From positions 505,201-569,200 of the forward strand of contig NW_020313057.1 of assembly GCF_003265705.1 (NCBI RefSeq): 64,000 nucleotides of DNA. Reading direction: 5' to 3'. This document shows positions 37,990-47,848 of the stretch, in pieces (the stretch's first letter is position 1; every line of letters starts with the position of its first letter). This stretch comes from Callorhinus ursinus. Lineage: Eukaryota > Chordata > Mammalia > Carnivora > Otariidae. Made by a program: the position numbers and the translations under genes. The notes beneath the pieces were generated by a model. The model saw only the letters and a program-made list of their open reading frames with translations, was not told the DNA's origin and did not search any database.

Positions 37990-39110
37990 ATTTAATATGT
38001 TTCTCCTTAAAAATAGTTTATTTGGGTAGATAATCAATTATACGGACGTACTAGAACTCATTTAACCACTGGCTTATTACTGACCATTTTGATTACTTTT
38101 TTTATTATAATAATGCTATGAAGAGCACATTTATGTGTGAAAATATTATTTCCTTGATATAAATGCTCTTTTCTTTACTGAACACTCTGTTATGAAATAT
38201 TTTAAGTATTTGGAAAGCATGGATTGTATACTGCATGGAGAGTATATAATGAACAAAATCATTTCACTGTCCAGACTTGCCAAGTTGTAATATTTTGCCA
38301 TATCTGCTTCAAGTTCTTTTTCTTCCCAAAACAAATGAATTACTCAGGAGACAGTGAAGTTCCATGTATAGCCCACACACTGATACTACTCCCTATTCTT
38401 ATCTTGGAGGAAACCACTTATGGAATTTGGGTTTATTATTCCCATGGCTATTTTTATACTTTTTCATTTTTTATACTTTTTCATATACAGTATACAATAT
38501 TATTTTGCATGTTTCAAAAGTTAATGAAAATAATAGCACACAATACAATATCCTTCCATTTGCTCTTTGCACTCAAAGTTCCATTTTTAACATTTGCCTA
38601 TGCTGTAATGCGTTCAGACCTAATGCATTCTTTTTGCCACCATATAATATTCAATTTCATGAGTATACCACAAATCACATACACTTTCTGCCATTAATGT
38701 ACAATCAGATTGCTTCCAATATTTGGCTGTTGCAACTCTTTTTGTTTTTTTTTAAAGATTTTATTTATTTATTTGAGAGAGAGAATGAGAGATAGAGAGC
38801 ACGAGAGGGAAGAGGGTCAGAGGGAGAAGCAGACTCCCTGCTGAGCAGGGAGCCCGATGTGGGACTCGATCCCGGGACTCTAGGATCATGACCTGAGCCG
38901 AAGGCAGTCGCTTAACCAACTGAGCCACCCAGGCGCCCGGCTGTTGCAACTCTTACAGCTATGGATATTTTTATACAAATTTCTGAATGCAATAATGCAA
39001 GAGTTTCCCTCGGGGAGACACGTTGAACTTAAAGTGCTAGCTTTTACATTTACCCTATGTTGCCAAATTCCACTCAAAATGAATGTATGATAATTCCTAT
39101 AATGAATTGG
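37990..39110. mobile_element. Possible ancient LINE remnant
   Basis: Text such as ATTTAACCACTGGCTTATTA, TAATAATGCTATGAAGAGCA and TGCTTCCAATATTTGGCTGT resembles the 3' parts of very old LINE copies, interrupted by the SINE at 38741-38938. The assignment is weak. Confidence 0.35.
38741..38938 (-). mobile_element. CAN SINE, antisense, perfect target-site duplication
   Basis: Full-length copy flanked by identical 16-bp repeats GGCTGTTGCAACTCTT (38725-38740 and 38939-38954). The intact duplication and near-consensus body suggest a recent insertion. Confidence 0.97.
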
Positions 39111-39149
39111 AGAAACTCACCTTCCCATCCATACTATATAATTTCCACT

Positions 39150-39330
39150 GAACTTTCAGCACAATGTCCTATTTGAGCTTTACAATGATGAGGCAGGGAG
39201 GAATTCTCTACCTCCATTTTTAAGATGATGAAATGATAACCACAAGCTTCTAAAGTGCCTTGGCAAGGAAACAAATACCAGAGGTCAACCCAGCTCTCAA
39301 GTCTAGGTTTCCAGACTCTAAGAACAGAAT
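39150..39330 (+). repeat. MIR, sense, diverged
   Basis: CCATTTTTAAGATGATGAAA followed by AAGTGCCTTGGCAAGGAAAC and an AGGTCAACCCAGCTCTCAAG end resembles the MIR 3' half. Confidence 0.5.
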
Positions 39331-39532
39331 GCTTCCAGGTGTTCTGACCATAAGGTCTCTGAGCTTCCCACGTGTTCTGAATCTAAGATCAGTGCACTGC
39401 CCCCTGGGCCTTACTTGTTCTGATGGAAAATGTCAGATGGGCCAGAATCTGTGCATTGCCTGTCAGCAAAAGTCATCCAACTGAAAGGACATGAACAGTG
39501 TGGTTTGAGCTAACCATGGATATCTACACCCT

Positions 39533-39664
39533 TTAAAAAAATATTTATTTATTTTGGTGGGTGAGGGGCAGAGGGAGAAGGAGAGAAAGTCCCAAGCAGA
39601 CTCTCCACTGAGCACAGAGCCCCAATGCAGGGCTCAACCCCGTGACCCTGAGATCATGACCTGG
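39533..39664 (-). mobile_element. CAN SINE fragment, antisense, head missing
   Basis: AATATTTATTTATTTT tail, GAGGGGCAGAGGGAGAAGG and GACCCTGAGATCATGACCTG are present, but the match stops there and the tRNA-like head end is missing. Diverged. Confidence 0.85.
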
Positions 39665-40496
39665 GGACCTTGGGGAGGAACATAGATTTAAAATCACTGC
39701 CTTTCCTGAACTAGGCTGGATACTCAACTGATACATTAATGGATCCTATAAATTCTTGAACAATTTGTGATAGCCTTTCTTTCCAAAGAACAAAGGCAGA
39801 AACAAAGAAAGAAAAGGGTGGGATTCCCCCGAAGGGCAACTGGATTCCCTGAATGTTTCTCATGTGCCAGGCAGCGCATGTTACTGCAGTGACTCCTCCC
39901 TCCATCCCTGGGAGAACCAACTATTAAAAGGGAAGTGAAGGTGTCACGCTGTCTTCATTTCTCCCTTTTGCACACACAGCTCAGCGCACTCAGTTAGTGT
40001 CTGCCCATCATCACGCCCTGGCAACTCATTAGACCTCCAGTGACCTGCAAGTCACTAAGTTCATGAGTAATTTTTGCTTCTTTCAGTAGAGTTTTCAGTG
40101 GTTGATCACTCCAGGTGTGGAAAAGGAGACTCAGGAAACCCATTATTCTCTATAATATTTTTCGGAATTTTTGCATGGAGAAGAGAGGAGGTCACCCTGA
40201 TGGCCATCTCTTGCCACTGTTCACTTTTCAAGCCTTCTCTTTCTTCTTATGGCCTTTTGCTTTCTCTCTCTCCCTTGTAAGAGAATGTTGGAATTTACAA
40301 TTTTTTTCTTTATTTCTCCAAAATACCACAAACTTGAGGTTCTTTTGTGTAGTAGACTTTGACTAAATATTTCAAGACTGGCAGGTGATTACTGCAAAGA
40401 GCAGCACAGCAACGAAGATCTAATGTGATATCAGACATCCTTATCCTGAAGACTCCACTGTTCATTCCTTCCTTACTCCTTCGTTTCACACCTCCT

Positions 40497-40935
40497 GCAT
40501 TAGTTATCTATTGCTGAGTAACAAATTTCCCCAAAACCTAATGCCTTAAAACAATAGCATTGATACTTTCTGTGGGTTAGGAATGCCAGTGCTCCTTACC
40601 TGGCTCTTTCCTAGCTCACTCACAGGGTTGTTGGCAGGATTCAGTGGATGGATTTGGCTCATGGCAGATAACGGGCTGTAGGCCTCCCTCAGCTCCTCAC
40701 CAGGCAGGCCTCTCTGCTGGGTGTCTTACAGCATAGGAGCTTGCTTCAGAGAGGGCCAGCAAGAGGGAGAGCTGACAAGATGGAAGAGTCAATCTTTTGT
40801 AACCTAGTCATGGACGTGACATCCCATCACTTTGGACACTTATCTATTTATTAGAAGCAAGTCAGTAGGTCTAGCCCATATTCTGGGAAAGGGAGGAGAT
40901 TACACAAGGGCATGAATCACTTGGAGCCAGATCAA
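40497..40935 (-). mobile_element. Old LTR-like interspersed repeat, antisense
   Basis: Starts TGCATTAGTTATCTATTGCT GAGTAACAAA and runs through CTCACAGGGTTGTTGGCAGG, TGACATCCCATCACTTTGG and GGAGGAGATTACACAAGGGC. It matches a common old mammalian LTR-type repeat that I remember but cannot name with certainty (MLT1-like). Confidence 0.6.
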
Positions 40936-41139
40936 AAGATGCCCCCACCTCCCACCCCCGCAGTCCCCATTAGGTAATCTCCATGGATTATGTGCCCTGC
41001 CCAGGCTCCAACCTCATTCATATTAGTGGACAAACCCCCACCCTCAGACCTCTTTTCATTTTTGCTTCCATAGCTTCCTACTTTTATTCATGTCTTAAAC
41101 AGCGATTTAACTTTCTCTTTGTCTCACTTTCATAATAGA

Positions 41140-41265
41140 GACTAATATCTCTCGAGTACTTACTATGTGCCAGGAAGCATTGTAAGTACTTTGTATCTTT
41201 GCACTCATTTAATTCTGATGAGCAGTATGAGTTATCTCCTCATGTCAGTCACACATATTTCTATC
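41140..41265 (+). repeat. MIR, sense, partial
   Basis: GAGTACTTACTATGTGCCAG GAAGCATTGTAAGTACTTTG is the standard first part of a MIR; the rest is lost. Confidence 0.7.
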
Positions 41266-42052
41266 ATCAGTAAGTATCTGGGAAGGCCAAAGTTCCCTTT
41301 ATTTTCTCAGATTACCAGCGCTTAGGACTCTGACCCCAGGCTTCTATACGTGGCATCATAAAGGGATGCTAGTCTCATACCTGAATGGCTCCTCACCCCA
41401 GTGTCACCTAATGCTGGAGTTGACACTTGCCTTCAAAACAGGGTTGATATTCCCCAAATCTCCTTAAGATATTAAAGCATCAGCTATTAAAATTCATAAA
41501 TGTTTGGCTCAGTTCTAACTTCTGGGTAGAACTTAGAGTATGGAGGATTCCCATAGTGCCATAATGTCATGTGTCCTGAATACTCTGGGCTTTGGGGACA
41601 GGTCTGATGTCCTTGGCTCACCTTCTGCCTCTGTGTGCTCTGGCTGTGTTGGCAACAGGTTGGCACAGCCAGTAAGAAGGGCACCAGGAGCTGTGTGTGT
41701 GGTGTGGCCCATGCCCTGTGATCAGACCCTCCTCCACTGCCATTGGGGCCCGGAATGTAAAAAGCCTGCCCAGAAAGCAGCCCCAATTGACCTCTTTCCC
41801 ACTGTGAATAGCCTCTTTTACCCACTGTCATGCCTGCTATGCATTTCTACATTCCAATCCATGAGAGAGAGAGGGGGGGGTTAGTTCTTAACTCTGGGCT
41901 TTCCCTTATTCTTAGTCCTCTATTCTTAGAGGCCCATATACTCTTATATATGGAACTCATCTGTACATCAAACATTTATTTTCTGTTATGTGCCAGATTC
42001 TACTCTTTTAGCAAGTCTCCTATTTTCATGTGATAAATATGTTTACGTATTT

Positions 42053-42239
42053 TTTTTAAAAAGATTTATTTATTTATTTTAGAGAGAGGGAGGAGGGGTG
42101 TGGGCAGAGGGAGAGAATATTCAAGCAGACTCCCCACTGAGCACAGAGCCCAGCACATTTCTTATGATGACCCTGAGATCAAGACGGAGCCAAAACCAAG
42201 AGTTGGTCATTTAACCAACCATGCCACCCAGGTGCCCCA
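42053..42239 (-). mobile_element. CAN SINE, antisense, diverged
   Basis: A-rich tail in reverse, GGGCAGAGGGAGAGAATATT body and ATGCCACCCAGGTGCCCC end. GTTTACGTATTTT and GTTTAGGTATTTT flank it (12 of 13 identical). Confidence 0.92.
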
Positions 42240-44081
42240 AGTTTAGGTATTTTGAAGGTATGTGTTGGTATCTGGAAACTTGACAAAACTCTGAATACTT
42301 TGTAAAGACACTGATTAACTTCTTGTAGGAATTACCACTTAACCAGATATGCCTTTGTTTTTAGAGCCCCTGTAGTTGGAACTTTCAGGGATGGTGGCCA
42401 CTTTTTCTTTTGTGGATTCAACTTCAAAATTTTACTATTGTCATCTAGAGAAGAATTAATAGAAATGTACAGGTGTTTGGGGTTTTGTTTTTGTGTATTT
42501 CTCTGACTTTTACCACTGGAACAACAGATCAGAAACCCAATTCTTAGGCCTAGAAAACTTTTGGCCGTAGACTTCAATAAGAATTATATATCTATAAATT
42601 ATGCGACTATGTTATATGTGTAGCCAATAGTAATATAATTTGCGAGTTCTGCCTTGGGAACTAAATGGAAGTAATTGCATATTGATAATTTTCATGACTT
42701 TAGAATTTTACATATATGGGAGCAAGGTTTCTCATATTTTTTCCCTTGCAGTTTTTTCTTATAATTTTATTAATTAAAACTTAAATTTATTTGATATTAC
42801 AAGTGTTAGGAATAGTCTCAAATAAAAGAATTGCTATTCTAAACTTTTCAAAAAATCAATTGTTTCTTTGAAAATCTGAGGTCTTATACTTTCATAAAGT
42901 GACAATTCGGTATATATAACTTAATAACTATCATGAGCATTTTAAAGAGAAGTGACATAATATAACATAGAATTTGGGGAGAGAAGAAATAAGTTCCTGA
43001 CTCTACTCCTCACTATCTGTATGATCTTGGATGAGTTACTAGCTTATATTGGATGAGGCAACACTTTAATAGCTAGCATACTTGTTAAGCCTCACTTTCT
43101 TCATTAAAAAAAAAAATCACATGATGTTGAGGATGAGGTTAGGATGTTTGTGATGGTGCTTATAAAATTACAACGTGCTACTCAAATGTAGGGTGTCACT
43201 GGTATATAATTTGATTCAGGGACATTTGGAAACCTTCTGCCTCAGATCCCTTTCCTGCAAAGCAAAGCCCCAGGCCTATGAAGTGCAGCCAAGACCCTTT
43301 GATTCCAAGATTGGGGTTGGGGGGTGCGGGGAAGTTGGGAAACACGGAGACCCCCTGGAAGATGTAATCCCCAGGGAAATGGCTCATTCATATGACTCTC
43401 TGAACCTTCTAGCCTTACATTTCTACCTGACTGTTTTGCCTTAAGAGGATTACAGCCATTTAGAAAAGGAAGGAACAATACCTACTTACTCACTAGGCCT
43501 CTGAACTTGGGGAGAAAGAAAGGAGACTAGAAGAGTCTTGCTTTTGTGAGTATATGGACTTGTAAAAATCCTCAGAGTGTGTGTTGTTTTCTGTTGGTAG
43601 TGTTTTTTTTTGATGCGGGAGTCTATAAACCTCACAGAACCCCAGTATTCCACTAAAGTATAAGACATGCTGTGCTAAACAAACAAATCACCACGAGAGA
43701 AGCAAAAAGATGTATGCAGGTAGTCCTGACCAAGAGTGAATTGGTATATTCTCCAGACTTCTAAGGCATTCTAGAAGGTATTCTTTAAAGCAAGACAGTA
43801 TTAATATAACATTACTGAAATCTTAGGATGTTATATCTGTATAACCTTAGGAAAGTATAAAGCCAAGTATAGAAATAATAAAGTTTTATATTAAACCAAG
43901 TGGTAACATTTGAGAGTAGGTTAAAGTATAAATGTAGTGAGAGGTTTTGTAAGGATGACTTATATGTTGTTTTGAGTACTATTGATGGTGTTCAACATGT
44001 TTAAAAGAAGTAGTCATACCAGATTGGAAACTGTAATTTGACTTGGTTATGAAAATGCAATTGAGTTTTAAATCAATTTTT

Positions 44082-44200
44082 TTTTAAGTAGGCTCCATAC
44101 CCAGCCACCAGTGTGGGGCTTGAACTCACAACCCTGAGGTCAAGACCTGAGCTGAGATCAAAAGTCAGACACTTAACCCGCTGAACCACCCAGGTGCCCC
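44082..44200 (-). mobile_element. Short CAN SINE variant, antisense
   Basis: About 120 bp: only the head and core (GTAGGCTCCATACCCAGC to CACCCAGGTGCCCC) with a poly-T end and no CT-rich body. Flanked by GAGTTTTAAATCAATTTTT and GAGTTTTGAATCAGTTTTT (17 of 19), so the short form was the unit that inserted rather than a later deletion. Confidence 0.92.
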
Positions 44201-44849
44201 AGAGTTTTGAATCAGTTTTTAAATTTGAATAAAAATCAGTTTTAAAGTTTTATTTATTTGTTTAAAGCTTGAACATTAAATAAGACAAAGAAAAAGAAAA
44301 AAAGAGAGGTGATGTTTCAGAACCACATTTATTTAAAATTCATTATTGTGAAAGTTTTAGTTCCTCAGTAGACAGTTAAACATCTTATTGATGTTTGGTT
44401 CATGTGCTTATATGAACTACACTGAGCATTGCCTCCCAATCATACTTGTGTGCTAAGGAGAACACTGATTTTAATCATCCCTAGATATTTTAAAGTAATT
44501 TGTGTGAGACTTCCCTGTATCAAATCCCTGAACTTTCTATTTTTTCCCAAGACTTTCTTATGAAATATAAATGACAATTTATCTTGAGTGAAACAGCCAT
44601 ATTCTAACTTTGTATTTTAATCCCACTCTGCTGGTTACCAGTTGATGCATCTATATTGCGTAATTGAGACCTTGCATTAGACAATATGAGAGTTTCAGTT
44701 CTGGACTTTAGGATCTAGCTGTCTGGTTCAACATGACCTCCTCCCTCTGAAGAATTGTGTAAGTCGGCCACACAATTTGCTCTTTATATGTAGCAATTGT
44801 CTTCTTAAAAATGGAAGGCATTTGGGGAGAAGAAAATGGGATAGTGTAT

Positions 44850-44925
44850 ATGAAAGGCTGAACCAGTTTCCAGCAGGTAGTAAGCACTTAATGAATGGTT
44901 GACATTATTGTTATCATCCAAAGAA
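44850..44925 (+). repeat. MIR 3' fragment, sense
   Basis: AGCAGGTAGTAAGCACTTAA TGAATGGTTGACATTATTG is the common end of MIR/L2-type repeats. Confidence 0.6.
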
Positions 44926-45421
44926 AAGGAACTCCCCCATTTACACATAAGAGTGTCAAAAACTTCACAGCAGACCACTGAGCTCTGAGGAAATCAAGCT
45001 TCAATTTCACAAACCAGTACAGTGATTTGGGTACATGTAATGTCAACTCTATTCCACTAGTACCTATGGAGGGTCAGCTGAAGCCCCAACATTGCCCTGG
45101 GCAGACATAGAGCCTAATACGATTTTTTTATTATTATTTAGATAATTTTCTAAGTTAGGCTCACATCACTGTATCCTTTGAAAGAATTCTGCCATTCCTC
45201 TTCCTTCTTGACCACTACCCTATGAAAAGCAGTAAGTTCCAGCAAATGTTGGGTTTCTGAAAACAAATGGTTACTCCTCCTTATTTCTCATCTGTTGGTT
45301 CCTATATTCATTCTTGCGTCAAACATTTCATGTTGTGGGGATGGCCCTTGGTGTGAGGTGGTGGGGTCAGGGAAGCAAAGAGGTCTGTGAAAGTGAAGGC
45401 ATTTATAAAAATATCCAGGGA

Positions 45422-45646
45422 CGGGGCGCTGGGGTAGCTCAGTCAGTTAAGCGTCCTCCTCTTGGCTTTGGCTCAGGTGGTGATCTCAGGGTGGTGAGAT
45501 TGAGCCCTAAATCCGGCTCTATGCTCAGTGAGGGGTCTGCTTGAAGATTCTCTCCCTCTGCACCACCTCCCTGCTCGTGTGCGCGTGCATGTGTGCACGC
45601 GCTCGCTCTCTCAAAAAATAAATAAAATCTTAAATAAATAAATAAA
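45422..45646 (+). mobile_element. CAN SINE, sense, close to a CUBN acceptor
   Basis: GGGCGCTGGGGTAGCTCAGT head, CT-rich body with a GTGTGCGCGTGCATGTGTGC stretch, and AAATAAATAAAATCTT then (AAAT)n tail. Perfect 16-bp target-site duplication TAAAAATATCCAGGGA (45406-45421 and 45647-45662). It ends about 140 bp before the acceptor of the second CUB10 exon. Confidence 0.96.
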
Positions 45647-45804
45647 TAAAAATATCCAGGGATGTAATGGTGACCTAAAGATCCAGTGAATGTGTTGTTT
45701 TCCACTAATTCACCCATGTGTCGATGGCCCATGGGATATGGGCCTCCTAGATGTAAATCTGAAGTTCTCTGAATCCCTATTTTCCCTGTTGTTTTTCTTT
45801 GTAG

Positions 45805-45964
45805 GCATACGATGGTTTAAGCACCACAACTACCCGCCTTGCCCGTGTGTGTGGAAGACAGCTGCTGGCTAACCCCATCACCTCTTTGGGAAACAGCCTC
45901 TTTCTGCGATTTCAGTCCGGCCCTTCCAGACAGAGCAGGGGCTTCCGAGCTCACTTCAGGCAAG
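45805..45964 (+). CDS. CUBN: CUBN exon: CUB10 domain, C-terminal half; apparent GC donor
   Basis: The exon is 160 nt, phase 0 in and phase 1 out. It begins AYDGLSTTTTRLARVCG (turn and Cys4). It continues LLANPITSLGNSLFLRFQSG and ends SRGFRAHFRQ, the GFxAxF end of the domain. The frame and the CUB11 start (A-CGS) require splicing after CAAG at 45964, so the intron begins GCAGGT: a GC-AG intron. The nearest GT lies 4 nt downstream (GCAG|GTGCCT); using it shifts the frame and meets TGA 14 codons into the new frame. The end is placed on homology and frame. The chance that the base is a sequence error is small but should be checked. Confidence 0.93.
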
Positions 45965-46959
45965 GCAGGTGCCTCGTGTATCTGTGTGTCTCCTTGAGGC
46001 ACCAGCCATCTGCTCCGGAGGTCCTTTTTAGTGCTACAGTGACGTGAGGCTAGGCCTCAGAAACTGGTCCCCACTTTCTCCTTGACAGGCGACAATTTAA
46101 ATAGAACAAAGGAACTATCCAGCTCTTCATCTTTACACTTACTCGGGGCTAACAGATGATGCTAACTTCCTTTGGATCTGTGTATCTCTCAAGCAAGCTT
46201 TCAGAATAATACTTCAAAAGTATTTTTAATACGAGAGTCACTGTAAAAAAAAAGTGTCCAAATTCATTTATTAGTAGATAAACTAGCATTTATCCAAGAT
46301 TTTATGCTGGGAGGAGATACTCCATCATAAATGACAAGACTTGCTTGTAATGTAGAGTCATATTCTATCCCTCGAGGTCCTTGGTGCCCTCATTTCTGAG
46401 TCCTGCCCTTGTCCACCTGAGGAACCAGTGTTGTTTTCCATTGTTTTCATTATTAAATCACCACTTCTCAGTTCATCGTACTCCACCTTTTCACCCATTG
46501 CCTTTCATCTGGCTATTCTTAGAGATGGACCCTTTATCCCACTGTCAGAGATGGAACCTAGAGAGGGAGGAGTTGTTGGTCGGCTTCAATGTGCCTCTGA
46601 GTTTTACTCAGCTGGTCCTTGTCATTTCAAATAAGTGTGGGCCATTTAGTCACTTAGTCTATTTGGGGATTGCTTGTATCCTATAGTAAAGAGCCCTGCC
46701 TAGGGATGGTTTCTGGATCGAGGTGTCCCAAAGATGCATTGTAGACTTTGGAACAAGACAGAATGCATAAATCAGTCACTCCCTGAAGAAATGAATAGTT
46801 TCTGAACAAATTTCATTTTTCATTTAATTAATTACTTATGGTTTGCTTCAGAGTAAACAATGTCCTCAGTAGGTCTCCACTGGATTATTATAAAGCCTCC
46901 TCCAACTCACCCACCCTTTCCCCATCTTCCTCCAAAGTCAGCTCACAAAAGCTGCACTG

Positions 46960-47290
46960 TGGTCATGCCTTTGAGCGCTCCATTGATCTGTCCTGGCTCC
47001 GTACTGCCTAGAGAATGGAGCCCCATTTCCTTCAGATGTTACCTAAGGGCCCTGGAACCTGCCCCAGTCTTTTTTCCGGCATCACTTCCAACAGCCCTCA
47101 GGAGAGCCACACTTCAGCCAAGTCTGTGTAGTCGCAGGCCTGACCCTCCTCTGTGTCTCAGCCCAGGCCGCCGGCTCTCTGGACTACTCTTCCCCAGCCC
47201 CGGTTCCTCCTTCAGCTACCATCCCATCTGTGAGACAGCCCTTATTCTCTCCAGCCGGCCACAGACTCTCTTTTCTACGCTGCCGCAAAG
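46960..47290 (+). repeat. L2-like 3' region, sense
   Basis: GAATGGAGCCCCATTTCCTT and AAGGGCCCTGGAACCTGCCC CAGTC correspond to a familiar old LINE 3' segment. The family call is from memory. A 148-residue open frame across it shows no domain. Confidence 0.4.
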
Positions 47291-47683
47291 CTTTGTACTT
47301 CTCTGATAATACATAGCCATCCTTATGCAGTCTTGTTCAATTGACTATTTATTTTCCTAAAAAAAAAAAAAAAGAAGGTGCTCATAAAGAGGTTATCCCT
47401 ATAATTTATGAGTGGGCAGAGTAAGTGAATCAATAATAGAGTCTTGTTTGAATGATTCAGGCAATTCATAGCCATTTAATCTGTTGTTCTCTGCCACTCC
47501 CCACTTCCTGCAATTGAAGGATATTGTTATAAATGTACAGCGCATTTCTACTTTCTCATGGTTTATGTGCAGCTTCCTTGGCAGAGTACTTCCTTGGCAT
47601 GCATTTCAGAAATAGGAGAAAATCATTTATGTTTTTACTCATCAAATCATTGTTTTGTACAGTCTGTAGATATCAAAAGTACC

Positions 47684-47687
<4 letters not shown>

Positions 47688-47719
<32 letters not shown>
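47688..47719. repeat. (GT)16 microsatellite next to a splice acceptor
   Basis: An uninterrupted GT run followed by TTTGTGCTTTTCTCAG and the first CUB11 exon 15 nt away. It replaces the upstream part of the pyrimidine tract. Confidence 0.97.
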
Positions 47720-47722
<3 letters not shown>

Positions 47723-47734
47723 TGCTTTTCTCAG

Positions 47735-47848
47735 CCTGTGGAAGCTACATCCTCACCAACTCATTTGATACTATATCCTCTCCATTGTTCCCTGCCAAAT
47801 ATCCAAACAATCAGAACTGCAGCTGGATAATTCAAGCTCAACCTCCGT
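47735..47848 (+). CDS. CUBN: CUBN exon: CUB11 domain, first third
   Basis: The exon is 114 nt, phase 1 in and phase 1 out, with donor CGT|GTAAGT. It begins (A)[18 protein letters not shown], so Cys1 is kept but the usual CGG reads CGS here. It then has [19 protein letters not shown] with Cys2 inside an N-C-S sequon. The polypyrimidine tract is short: 15 nt separate a (GT)16 repeat from the exon. The exon joins in frame to FNHITLSF in the next exon. Confidence 0.95.

Larger units (their letters stand above)
26054..45804 (+). other. CUBN: CUBN intron within CUB10 (19751 bp)
   Basis: The longest complete intron in the window, phase 0. The residues on either side (SCIT and AYDG) are contiguous in human cubilin as I remember it, so no exon is missing. 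It holds a HAL1/L1 sense fragment (27.6-28.7 kb), an unnamed ancient repeat (29.7-30.9 kb), nine SINE pieces (eight antisense or partial between 24 and 44.2 kb, and a sense copy near each end of the run), an LTR-like element (40.5-40.9 kb), several MIRs and a 17-base poly-G (37261). Stretches such as 32.3-34.8, 35.1-36.0 and 36.3-37.9 kb show no feature I can name. The acceptor is GTTTTTCTTTGTAG. Confidence 0.9.
45965..47734 (+). other. CUBN: CUBN intron between CUB10 and CUB11 (1770 bp), GC-AG type
   Basis: Phase 1 at the domain boundary. The 5' end is GCAGGT and the 3' end is TGTGCTTTTCTCAG. Bases 46.96-47.26 kb resemble the 3' end of an L2 element. A poly-A run lies at about 47361-47375. 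A (GT)n tract at 47688-47719 sits against the acceptor. Nothing else was recognised. Confidence 0.88.

Noticed and set aside
38224..38795. Overlapping open frames of 157 and 143 codons rich in Phe, Tyr and His
   Set aside because: The composition is that of AT-rich intron or old LINE text, and the second frame runs into an antisense SINE. No recognisable protein.
45965..46047. Extended open frame past the second CUB10 exon as an alternative protein end
   Set aside because: The frame runs about 27 codons into the intron and ends without a clear nearby polyadenylation signal; the CUB11 exon continues the domain series in frame from CAAG.
46860..47306. A 148-codon Pro- and Ser-rich open frame
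   Set aside because: It overlaps L2-like repeat text and has no domain; it lies wholly within a CUBN intron.
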